From Niastella populi (GTDB taxonomy: Bacteria > Bacteroidota > Bacteroidia > Chitinophagales > Chitinophagaceae): a stretch of 64,000 nt of DNA. Below the pieces are notes generated by a model, which saw nothing but the letters and a program-made list of their open reading frames with translations, had not been told where the DNA came from and ran no database searches. The stretch lies in NCBI RefSeq assembly GCF_002078015.1, contig NZ_LWBP01000156.1, forward strand, positions 82,602-146,601, in the 5' to 3' direction. The translations under genes were made by a program, and so were the position numbers. This document shows, piece after piece, positions 8,689-16,468 of the stretch; position 1 is the first letter of the stretch, and each line of letters starts with the position of its first letter.

Positions 8689-9033
8689 TTATTTTACAGA
8701 AGCGATCAGGTTCTTGAAAGTCTCAGGCTCATTCATAGCCAGGTCGGCCAGGATCTTACGATCGAGGGTGATACCTTTCACGTTCAATTTGTGAATGAAC
8801 TCAGAGTATGTTAAACCTTCGGCGCGTACAGCGGCATTGATACGTGCGATCCACAGTGCGCGGTATTCTCTTTTCTTTAATTTACGGCCTACATATTTAT
8901 ATTGCAGACCTTTCTCCATTACGTTTTTCGCAACGGTATATACATTTTTACGTTTGCCGTAGTAACCTTTGGCGGCTTTCAGAATCCTCTTGCGGCGTGC
9001 CCGTGATGCTACAGCATTTACTGAACGTGGCAT
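8689..9033 (-). CDS. rplT: 50S ribosomal protein L20
   Basis: Binds 23S rRNA early in large-subunit assembly and in many bacteria represses its own operon. 114 aa, the standard length. It begins [18 protein letters not shown] with the long basic N-terminal tail, followed by [17 protein letters not shown] and the globular end [15 protein letters not shown] and DRKILADLA. It is the last gene of the thrS-infC-rpmI-rplT set, 44 bp after rpmI, and ends in a strong terminator. Confidence 0.98.
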   Translation of the reverse strand: MPRSVNAVASRARRKRILKAAKGYYGKRKNVYTVAKNVMEKGLQYKYVGRKLKKREYRALWIARINAAVRAEGLTYSEFIHKLNVKGITLDRKILADLAMNEPETFKNLIASVK

Positions 9034-9077
9034 ATCTTAATAATTTGAAAATTTAAAATTGGTTAAAGGGGACGGGT

Positions 9078-9275
9078 TTACTTCAGTCTCAGCAAACGCT
9101 TAACGAAGTCAACATTGGATTTGTGTACAACACCATCTTTGTTGAGTTTGCGTTTACGGCGATTAGACTTTTTGGTAAGAATGTGACGCTTGAAGGATTT
9201 CTGATGCGTGATCTTTCCGGTGCCGGTTACTTTAAATCTTTTTTTGGCACTCGAGTTTGTTTTAACCTTTGGCAT
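9078..9275 (-). CDS. rpmI: 50S ribosomal protein L35
   Basis: 65-aa basic large-subunit protein: [34 protein letters not shown] and C-terminal VKRLLRLK are classic L35. It precedes rplT by 44 bp. A full promoter at 9395-9426 and a terminator-like hairpin after infC suggest rpmI-rplT can be transcribed separately from thrS-infC, with a leader of about 110 nt. Confidence 0.98.
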   Translation of the reverse strand: MPKVKTNSSAKKRFKVTGTGKITHQKSFKRHILTKKSNRRKRKLNKDGVVHKSNVDFVKRLLRLK

Positions 9276-9394
9276 AAGTTAAATACCTTTTCTTGTGATA
9301 CCCTGCTGGCGCTCCCGAACTGACGGGAAACTTTTTGGGCCTTGTGGGCAATGTTGTTTTATAGGTTATAGCCGATAAAACGTAAAATGGAGCG

Positions 9395-9426
9395 CAAAGG
9401 TAGGTTTATTTATAACAACCGCCAAA
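9395..9426 (-). promoter_or_regulatory. Promoter of rpmI-rplT
   Basis: Minus strand: -33 TTTG (9426-9423), a 20-nt spacer and -7 TACCTTTG (9402-9395). Predicted start near 9388 leaves about 113 nt of leader before rpmI, long enough for an L20 autoregulatory structure, though I could not identify one by eye. Confidence 0.6.
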
Positions 9427-9560
9427 AGAATAGCTGCGAATGACGAAGTTAATTGTTGATTGATTATTAAGAAGTTATCGGTTGCCAGTTTCCAGGTACG
9501 GGGGCTTAGGCTTCGAGCATCGCTTTAACGCGGTTATCGGCACCCGGCACCGGTAAACTA

Positions 9561-9593
9561 AAAAAAGCACCCCTCCTTGCGGAAGAATGCTTT
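9561..9593 (-). terminator. Weak terminator candidate after infC
   Basis: AAAGCA/TGCTTT outer stem with an inner TCC/GGA stem, followed on the minus strand by a T-run (9566-9561). It lies 23 bp after the infC stop. The stem has internal mismatches, so it may be a partial terminator or attenuator. The remainder of the spacer 9276-9615 contains degenerate GGTTGCC-type repeat words near 9481-9555. Confidence 0.5.
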
Positions 9594-9615
9594 AAAGCTC
9601 GATCTATAGCTGAAT

Positions 9616-10200
9616 TTAGCCTTCTTTTTTCTTCTGCTTGCCTTTGGGCGAAATGATCATCAGCATGCGTTTACCTTCCAGTTTCGGCAAGCCTTCGGGC
9701 TGACCAACTTCTGCCAGGCGCTCTGCAAATTTCAACAGCACCAGCTCACCCCGTTCCTTGAACATGATGGCGCGGCCTTTAAACTGCACATATGCCTTTA
9801 CTTTATTGCCTTCTTTTAAAAAGCTTTCAGCATGGCGTGCTTTAAAATCAAAGTCGTGATCATCTGTACCAGGCGTAAAACGGATCTCCTTTACCTCGGC
9901 CGTTTTACTCTTCGACTTCATCTCCTTTTCCTTCTTCTTCTTCTCGTACAGAAATTTATTATAGTCAATGATCTTACAAACGGGTGGGTCAGCCTGCGGC
10001 GAAATCTCTACCAGGTCAAGCTGTTGTTCCTGAGCCATTTTCATGGCTTCCTGAATAGAATATACTCCTACTTCTACATTATCGCCAACCAAACGTACCT
10101 GCGGTACGCGTATCATGTTGTTGGTGCGATGTTCCTGCTGTTGTTCTTTCTTAAATCGGGGATTGAAATTACCTCTCGGTTGTCTCGGTGGAAATGCCAT
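9616..10200 (-). CDS. infC: Translation initiation factor IF-3
   Basis: Binds the 30S subunit, prevents premature 50S joining and checks the start codon. 194 aa. The N-terminal domain carries RVPQVRLVGDNVEVGVYSI and DLVEISPQADPPVCKI, a basic linker (YEKKKKEKEMKSKSK) joins to the C-terminal domain with EIRFTPGTDDHDF and FKGRAIMFKERG. A Bacteroidota-style N-terminal Pro/Arg/Asn extension of about 25 residues precedes the core. The start is a normal ATG at 10200; the rare AUU-type start used by E. coli infC is not seen. It lies 156 bp after thrS on the same strand. Confidence 0.97.
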   Translation of the reverse strand: MAFPPRQPRGNFNPRFKKEQQQEHRTNNMIRVPQVRLVGDNVEVGVYSIQEAMKMAQEQQLDLVEISPQADPPVCKIIDYNKFLYEKKKKEKEMKSKSKTAEVKEIRFTPGTDDHDFDFKARHAESFLKEGNKVKAYVQFKGRAIMFKERGELVLLKFAERLAEVGQPEGLPKLEGKRMLMIISPKGKQKKKEG

Positions 10201-10356
10201 TTAAATCTTTTAATTAAACAATTTTTTAGTGTGGCGCCCAGGCTACTTCTGAAGCACCGGTTTTGAATGTTGATTTTGTTTTCGAATGTATGTTACGGAC
10301 CAAAATGCGTTCTTCGTCCTAAGTTATGAAATCTATACGAACCTGCAACTACAAAC

Positions 10357-12303
10357 TTATTCTCCCCGGCGTTCTTTGATCTCGGCCCTGGCCTCATTGA
10401 TGAACTCATCCAGGCCTTTGGTGATATTACCCGCATCGCCCCTGCCCTGGCGGCGTACAGCCACCTGGTTCTCATTCGCCTCTTTTTCACCTACAACCAG
10501 CATGTAAGGCACTTTCATCAGCTCGGTATCGCGGATCTTTTTGCCTATTTTTTCGTTGCGGTCGTCCACTTCGGCACGAATATCTGCATTTTTCAGTGAT
10601 TCCAAAACACTATTTGCGTATGGCAGGAACTTGTCACTGATAGGCAGGATCTTTACCTGAACCGGCGCCAGCCACAACGGGAATTTACCGGCATAATGCT
10701 CGAGCAGGAAGCCAATGAACCGCTCATGGGTGCCCAGGGGCGCCCGGTGAATGATCAATGGGGCTTCTGCGGAATTTTCCTTATTGGTGTACTCCAGTTT
10801 GAAACGGCGGCCCTGCGCAAAATCAACCTGGTTGGTGGCCAGGGTAAACTCACGGCCTATTACGCTCCAGATCTGCACATCAATTTTTGGACCATAGAAT
10901 GCGCCCTCATCGGGGATCTCTACATAAGGGATATTCGATTCTATCAATACCTGCCGAACCATATCCTCGGTTTCCTTCCACAGTTCCGGTTCGTTAATGT
11001 ATTTCTGACCCAGCTTTGAAGGTTCATGTAACGATAAACGCATTACGTATTTGTCGATGCCGAAGATCCTGAAATACTTAAGGTACATTTCGTTCACGGC
11101 CCTGAACTCGTTGGCAAATTGTTCGCGGGTGCAATAGATATGCGCATCGTTCATATGTAAACAACGCACACGCATCAGTCCAAACAGCTCCCCGCTTTGC
11201 TCGTAACGGTAACAGGTACCGTACTCGGCCAGTCGCAACGGAAGGTCTTTGTAACTTCTGGGCTCTGCGCTGAAGATCTTATGGTGGTGCGGACAGTTCA
11301 TTGCCTTCAGGTAGTACTTCTGCCCGTCCAGTTCCATGGGCGGGAACATACTATCCTGGTAATACGGCAGGTGACCGCTGGTAATGTACATACTTTCCTT
11401 GGCAATGTGCGGGGTTACCACTCTTTTGTAACCGCCGGCCTGCTCGGTTTCCTTGGCCAGTTTTTCCAGCTCTTCAATAATGATGGTGCCGTTGGGCATC
11501 CATAAAGGCAAACCAGGGCCTACATCATCATCCATGGTGAAAATTCCCAATTCCTTACCCAACTTGCGGTGATCGCGTTTTTTAGCTTCTTCCAATAAGG
11601 TCAGGTATTCATCGAGTTCTTTCTGTGAAGGGAAAGTAACACCATAAACACGGGTCAACTGCTTATTGTTCGAATCGCCTTTCCAGTAAGCACCGGCAAT
11701 GCTGGTAAGCTTAATGGCTTTTATGGGCGCGGTTGACGGAATATGCGGTCCGCGGCACAGGTCGGTAAAACCGCCCTGTGTATAGAATGTGATCGATCCG
11801 TCGGTAAGGTTGCCCAGCAGATCGAGTTTATATTCGTCGCCTTTATCGGTAAAATATTTAATGGCTTCGGCCTTTGCCATTTCTTTACGAACGTAACTGT
11901 TGTTCTGTTTAGCCAGCTCGTTCATTTTCTTTTCCAGTTTTGCCAGGTCTTCTTCGGTGAGCTTGCGGTCGCCGAGGTCCATGTCGTAGTAAAATCCGGC
12001 CTGGCTTTCCAGTGCAGGGCCAACCCAGAACTTCACACCGGGGAACAGGCTTTCAACGGCTTCAGCCATCAGGTGAGCCGAAGAGTGCCAGAAGGTTAAT
12101 TTACCGTCCTTATCGTCCCACGTGAGTAAGTTTAGGGTAGCGTCTGTGGTAATGGGACGCGTGGCATCCCACACTTCGCCATTAACTTTTGCGGCCAATA
12201 CTTTTCGAGCCAATCCTTCGCTGATCGACTTCGCTATTTCCAAACCAGTGGTTCCTTCATTGTACTCCCGTACATTTCCATCCGGGAAAGTAATTTTAAT
12301 CAT
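10357..12303 (-). CDS. thrS: Threonyl-tRNA synthetase
   Basis: Charges tRNA-Thr. 648 aa, full length. Order: TGS domain (1-62), editing domain with the HxxxH pair His73/His77 (FWHSSAHLMAEAV), class II catalytic core with zinc ligands in KAMNCPHHH and HMNDAHIYC, motif 3 (PLIIHRAPLGTHERF), and the anticodon-binding domain from about 545 (PLWLAPVQVKILPI). First gene of thrS-infC-rpmI-rplT. A -7 element at 12419-12412 and an imperfect 18-bp inverted repeat in the predicted 5' leader (12338-12392) suggest leader-level control. Confidence 0.98.
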   Translation of the reverse strand: MIKITFPDGNVREYNEGTTGLEIAKSISEGLARKVLAAKVNGEVWDATRPITTDATLNLLTWDDKDGKLTFWHSSAHLMAEAVESLFPGVKFWVGPALESQAGFYYDMDLGDRKLTEEDLAKLEKKMNELAKQNNSYVRKEMAKAEAIKYFTDKGDEYKLDLLGNLTDGSITFYTQGGFTDLCRGPHIPSTAPIKAIKLTSIAGAYWKGDSNNKQLTRVYGVTFPSQKELDEYLTLLEEAKKRDHRKLGKELGIFTMDDDVGPGLPLWMPNGTIIIEELEKLAKETEQAGGYKRVVTPHIAKESMYITSGHLPYYQDSMFPPMELDGQKYYLKAMNCPHHHKIFSAEPRSYKDLPLRLAEYGTCYRYEQSGELFGLMRVRCLHMNDAHIYCTREQFANEFRAVNEMYLKYFRIFGIDKYVMRLSLHEPSKLGQKYINEPELWKETEDMVRQVLIESNIPYVEIPDEGAFYGPKIDVQIWSVIGREFTLATNQVDFAQGRRFKLEYTNKENSAEAPLIIHRAPLGTHERFIGFLLEHYAGKFPLWLAPVQVKILPISDKFLPYANSVLESLKNADIRAEVDDRNEKIGKKIRDTELMKVPYMLVVGEKEANENQVAVRRQGRGDAGNITKGLDEFINEARAEIKERRGE

Positions 12304-12337
12304 TTTATCACTACCTTTTTTTGTGACCGGTCATACT

Positions 12338-12392
12338 TATAGGTGTGCCAAGCTTCAGATAACAGCGCAATGGTAAGCGTGGCACATCTATA
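12338..12392 (-). repeat. Inverted repeat of the AGRTGTGCCA family in the thrS leader
   Basis: Arms at 12338-12355 and 12375-12392 match at 16 of 18 positions (TATAGRTGTGCCAMGCTT) around a 19-nt loop. The arms share the core AGRTGTGCCA..CTT with the palindromes at 25801-25875. It lies between the predicted thrS transcription start and the start codon, so it would fold in the mRNA leader. Confidence 0.75.
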
Positions 12393-12411
12393 GTATAAGC
12401 CGGAAGAACGG

Positions 12412-12419
12412 CAAATTTA
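12412..12419 (-). promoter_or_regulatory. Putative -7 element of thrS
   Basis: Minus-strand TAAATTTG fits TAnnTTTG. It would start transcription about 100 nt upstream of the thrS ATG. No good -33 is seen. Confidence 0.4.
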
Positions 12420-12550
12420 ACGAACAATTTGCAGACCACCATTTACGATATGTGTCGTAAAAAACTAATTATTAAGTAATTTGCCGGTTAATGCCCGGGG
12501 TTTCCCGGTAATGCTTGGTTTAGTACCCAGATATAAAATCAGCGAATAAG

Positions 12551-13690
12551 ATGAAATCAGTTTTACTTTTTGTGCTTTTAGGCCTGGGTTTTTGTGTACA
12601 GGCGCAGGATCTTACTGGCATTTGGCGTGGAAATTTCAAAAGAACGCCGGTGGGGGCTAATGGCCGCATGATGGAACTGCTGGGCGGCGATGAACGTTAT
12701 AAGTTTGAAGTTCAGGTAGATCAGAATAGTAAAAATTTCAGCGGTGTTACCTACTCTTACCTTACCACCGTGTTTTACGGAAAGGCAACCTGCAAGGGCA
12801 CGGTGAACCCTGCCACCAAACTGGTTCGGATCGAAGAGCTGAAAATAGTGGAAGTGCGTATGGCCGGCGGCAGCGATGCCTGTGTAATGACCCTGAATTT
12901 GAGATATTCAAAAGAAAACGATGAGGAATTCCTGGAAGGCACCTATACCAGCTTCAACACCCGCGATTCGGGCAACTGTGGCAAAGGGACGGTTTTTTTA
13001 CGCAAAGTGACCACTTCCGATTTTTATGAGGAACCCTTCCTGGTAAAAAAGCGAAAGGAAGAGAAAGGGTTAATAGCTAAAGTACCTCCGCCAAAAACCA
13101 CCACTTCAAAAGCCCCTGCGGTTAAGACAACCCCGAAAACAACACCTAAAACCACTCCGAAAACACCACCGGCCAGCACAGCCAAAAAAACGGTTACAAC
13201 AAATACTACCCAAAAACCCAATAATAAAACCATTGCCAAAACGCCGGAAACAAGACCCAATGTGAAAATAGTTCCGGTTGATTCGGCGAAAAAAACTGAG
13301 GTAAAAATGCCGCCGCTTGTCAACATTCCAACGCCAAAGGTGCTGGCCAGCCGCGAGAATGAACTGGTAAAGACCATTACTACCAGCGCCACCGAAATTG
13401 AGATCAATATTTACGACAATGGTACCGTCGACAATGATACTATTTCTGTTTACATTGATAAAAAGCTCGTGCTGGCAAGGAAGCGGTTAACTGAAAAGGC
13501 GATTACCCTCAAGGTAAACCTCGATGAAACTGACAGCTATCATGAACTGGTGATGGTGGCAGAGAACCTTGGTGAAATTCCACCCAATACTTCGCTGATG
13601 GTGGTAAAGGCCGGCAAACAGCAATACGAGGTGCGGATCACCTCTACCGAACAGAAGAATGCGGTTGTGGTGTTTAAATATCAACCATAG
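12551..13690 (+). CDS. Exported two-domain protein with Lys/Pro/Thr linker
   Basis: Unnamed family. 379 aa: signal peptide (MKSVLLFVLLGLGFCVQAQ), an N-terminal beta domain of about 145 residues opening with DLTGIWRGNF and holding three conserved-looking Cys, then a low-complexity linker of about 90 residues rich in Lys-Thr-Pro (TTPKTTPKTTPKTPP). A C-terminal beta domain of about 110 residues starts near EIEINIYDNGTVDNDTISVY and includes AENLGEIPPNTSLMVVKAG. The C-terminal domain is repeated, without the linker, in the next gene (13885-14742). Likely periplasmic or surface; function unknown. The stop codon is immediately followed by a repeat cluster. Confidence 0.8.
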   Translation: MKSVLLFVLLGLGFCVQAQDLTGIWRGNFKRTPVGANGRMMELLGGDERYKFEVQVDQNSKNFSGVTYSYLTTVFYGKATCKGTVNPATKLVRIEELKIVEVRMAGGSDACVMTLNLRYSKENDEEFLEGTYTSFNTRDSGNCGKGTVFLRKVTTSDFYEEPFLVKKRKEEKGLIAKVPPPKTTTSKAPAVKTTPKTTPKTTPKTPPASTAKKTVTTNTTQKPNNKTIAKTPETRPNVKIVPVDSAKKTEVKMPPLVNIPTPKVLASRENELVKTITTSATEIEINIYDNGTVDNDTISVYIDKKLVLARKRLTEKAITLKVNLDETDSYHELVMVAENLGEIPPNTSLMVVKAGKQQYEVRITSTEQKNAVVVFKYQP

Positions 13691-13811
13691 TAATTCGATA
13701 ATTCGATAATGGAATACAAATTTTGAGCATGGAATACAGATTCCACGCGCAAGCACTCACAGCTGCTGTATTTCCATTAGCACATTAGCACATTAGCTAA
13801 TTATCACATTA
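13691..13811. repeat. CTAAT/CATTA repeat cluster after a stop codon
   Basis: Begins at the stop codon of the preceding gene. Left words TAATTCGATAATTCGATAATGG and AATACAGATTCC; right words in opposite sense CTGTATTTCCATTAGCAC, ATTAGCTAATTATCACATTAGC. The two sides pair as AATGGAATACA/TGTATTTCCATT around a core with CGCGCAAGCACTCAC. Confidence 0.75.
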
Positions 13812-13884
13812 GCATTTTCTACCGTTTACATAAAATTATCTGTACATCTGCCTGGTACGTGGTAAATTCCAATAAAAATAGAGA

Positions 13885-14742
13885 ATGCGTTTTTTGCTGT
13901 TTCCCATGCTGCTTGGGTTAACCCTGTTTTCCAATGCTCAACTGCTTACGGGCGTTTGGGGCGGTATCAGAACTCAAAATGCGGGCGGTTGTTTTCCGGC
14001 ATATTCAACGGAGCTGCATATCATTCATATGCAAAACAACTCATTTATGGGTAACGTATACAGCTATGATAACGAGCGCTACACCAAAATCAACTTCACC
14101 GGCAAATTCAATCCCCTCACAAAGCGCATAGTAATTATTGAAAGCGCCGTATTACAATATAACATCCCCGATAGCTGCGTTCCCTGTATAAAAACCTACG
14201 AGCTTACCTTTTCAAAAAATGGTGTAGCCGATTTATTGCAGGGCGAATGGCGTGGCCATGAAATGGGTAATAATCACCATTGCCAACCCGGTAAAATATC
14301 GTTGTCGCGGCTCACCAAAGCCGCCTTTCCCATTGACGTATACCAGAACGATACGCTTGCCGGTGTGCAGAAGAATTTAAAGCTGCAGAACAGGCAAAAA
14401 GACCTGGTACAAACGATCGCTGTCGATACCTCGTTCATTAAAATTGAACTGTACGATAATGCAGAAATAGATGATGATACCGTATCTGTTTTCCTGAACA
14501 ACACCCTGCTTCTATATAAAAAACGGCTCACGGGCAAACCGCTGGTGCTCGATGTCAATGTGTTTGCCAATACCGAATACGAATTGATGATGTATGCCGA
14601 AAACCTGGGCCGTATTCCGCCCAATACTTCCCTGATGGTGATCACCGCCGGTAGAAAACGTTATCAGCTGCACCTGTCGTCGAGCGAGCAGAAAAGCGCC
14701 ATTGTAAAATTTAAGTATGAACCGTTTGCAACCGGGCAATGA
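13885..14742 (+). CDS. Exported paralogue of the preceding protein
   Basis: 285 aa with signal peptide (MRFLLFPMLLGLTLFSNAQ). The N-terminal domain starts LLTGVWGGIR, like the LTGIWRGNF of 12551-13690, and contains Cys pairs including DSCVPCIKTYEL. A short Gln/Lys-rich joint near residue 165 replaces the long linker. The C-terminal domain repeats that of the neighbour: IELYDNAEIDDDTVSVF, then AENLGRIPPNTSLMVITAG. Tandem duplication followed by divergence and loss or gain of the linker is the simplest reading. It ends 25 bp before a convergent peptidase gene. Function unknown. Confidence 0.8.
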   Translation: MRFLLFPMLLGLTLFSNAQLLTGVWGGIRTQNAGGCFPAYSTELHIIHMQNNSFMGNVYSYDNERYTKINFTGKFNPLTKRIVIIESAVLQYNIPDSCVPCIKTYELTFSKNGVADLLQGEWRGHEMGNNHHCQPGKISLSRLTKAAFPIDVYQNDTLAGVQKNLKLQNRQKDLVQTIAVDTSFIKIELYDNAEIDDDTVSVFLNNTLLLYKKRLTGKPLVLDVNVFANTEYELMMYAENLGRIPPNTSLMVITAGRKRYQLHLSSSEQKSAIVKFKYEPFATGQ

Positions 14743-14767
14743 GATCACCTACTTGAACAACTCGGAA

Positions 14768-16336
14768 CTATTTTCTCGGGATTTTTTCATTTCGTTGTGC
14801 CGCATGATACACAAACGACGCAATAATAACCGCAGCCTGTTTCAGATCGCCGGGTTGTAAATGATCGTATGAATCCATATTGCTGTGGTGTGTGCGCGAG
14901 TCATATTCTATGTCATCCTGTATGAACTGAAAACCGGGCAGTCCAATGGCATCGAACGACAAATGATCGGTGCCGCCCGTACGTTGTAACGTAATGGTTG
15001 AAGCGCCGAGGTCGGTAAAGGGTTGCAGCCATTTGGCAAAAACGGGTTGCACGGCTGCATTTTCCTGCAGGTAAATACCTCTTATTTTACCGGTTCCATT
15101 ATCAAGATTGAAATACACCGAAACCTTGTCGCCTGCTGCATTGTACCGTTGCGTGGCCGTATCGGTGAAGTGCTGCCGCACATAGTTCTTCGAACCAAGC
15201 AGCCCCTGTTCTTCCCCACCCCACAATGCTATGCGAATGGTTCGCCGGGGTTGTACATTCAACGTTTTCAGAATGCGCATCGCTTCCAGCATTACCGCAC
15301 AACCGGCGGCGTTATCCGTAGCGCCTACCGATGCATGCCACGAGTCGAGATGCGCCCCGATGATCACCAACTCCTGTTTTAGTTTGGGGTCGGCGCCTTT
15401 TATTTCGGCAATTACATTATAACCCTGCAGGTCATCGGTATGGAACTGCGTTTTTACATCTATTTCGAGTGTAACCGGAATGCGGCGTTGCGCCATTCGT
15501 TGCAGCATCATATAATCTTCATACGCCAGCACCAGGTCGGGAAAATTTTCAGCAGCACTGCCTGCCCAGGCCCCGCCGCCCTGTACAAACACGGTGCCGT
15601 CGCGGCCGCGGGGATTCGTACTTAAAATGGCAAGGGCGCCTTCCTCCCGGGCAAACTGTTTCAGTTGGGTATAAGAAAGCCCGCCCGGCCGTTTTGGTTT
15701 TTCATTGTGATCATGCGCTGAAGTATATCCTTTCCCCTGTAACCCGGTGTTTGCCGTTTTGTTCAATTCACCGGCTTCAACATTTTTCCATTTGGCCATT
15801 TCTTTCAGCTCTTCATTGCTGTAGCGCCTGGCGTCGGCTTCGTATGCAGGTTCCAGTGAATCTATCCGCCGCAATAAGATCACCTTGCCGTTCAGTTTGC
15901 CTTTATATGCCTCCAGGTCGCTCGCATCGCCTATCGATAACAACACCACCCCGGCGGTTTGCAAACCATTGGTGCCGGCCGTCCAGCTTTTGGGAAATGC
16001 AATAACAGGTTTATAATAAGGGGCGCTCATGGCCACATAACAACGTTTCAATTCCCAGCCCTTCCCCCATTCGCCAAAAGGTTCTAGCCGGGCGTTACTA
16101 AGGCCCCATTCACTGAGTTTGTTTTTTGTAAAATCCGCCGCCCGGCGAAAACCGGGAGAATTGTTCAGGCGCGGCCCGCTTGCTTCGGTGAGAAAAAATG
16201 CAAGATCCATTACCTGCGAGTGGTTGAACCCTTCCTGCCTGATCTTTTTGATCATGTTCAGGTCTGGCTCATCATGTTGAGCCTGCAGGTGCCCCGGTGG
16301 TATACAAATCAGTAACCCAAGGATAAATGTTTTCAT
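14768..16336 (-). CDS. Exported M28-family zinc aminopeptidase with PA domain
   Basis: Hydrolyses N-terminal residues or small peptides outside the cytoplasm. 522 aa: signal peptide (LGLLICIPPGHLQAQ), a protease-associated (PA) region about residues 125-265 with GVVLLSIGDASDLEAYKGKL, and the M28 catalytic core. Two-zinc ligands are visible: His/Asp in IIGAHLDSWH, Asp in GATDNAAG, the Glu-Glu pair in ALWGGEEQGLLGS, Asp in FNLDNGTG and His in GGTDHLSFD. It lies downstream of the TonB-dependent receptor on the same strand (132-bp gap). It could supply or process peptides but a direct link is not shown. Confidence 0.93.
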   Translation of the reverse strand: MKTFILGLLICIPPGHLQAQHDEPDLNMIKKIRQEGFNHSQVMDLAFFLTEASGPRLNNSPGFRRAADFTKNKLSEWGLSNARLEPFGEWGKGWELKRCYVAMSAPYYKPVIAFPKSWTAGTNGLQTAGVVLLSIGDASDLEAYKGKLNGKVILLRRIDSLEPAYEADARRYSNEELKEMAKWKNVEAGELNKTANTGLQGKGYTSAHDHNEKPKRPGGLSYTQLKQFAREEGALAILSTNPRGRDGTVFVQGGGAWAGSAAENFPDLVLAYEDYMMLQRMAQRRIPVTLEIDVKTQFHTDDLQGYNVIAEIKGADPKLKQELVIIGAHLDSWHASVGATDNAAGCAVMLEAMRILKTLNVQPRRTIRIALWGGEEQGLLGSKNYVRQHFTDTATQRYNAAGDKVSVYFNLDNGTGKIRGIYLQENAAVQPVFAKWLQPFTDLGASTITLQRTGGTDHLSFDAIGLPGFQFIQDDIEYDSRTHHSNMDSYDHLQPGDLKQAAVIIASFVYHAAQRNEKIPRK

Positions 16337-16468
16337 GAGTGTATCATTTCATGGAGTCGGCGGTGAGGTAATACCATTTTCGTGCCGGTAAGCAGTACAG
16401 CGTTCCTATGCGCATTTGTTTGCATTCAAATCGCCTTGAATTGAAACGGGTTAGCCTGTATGAACTGT

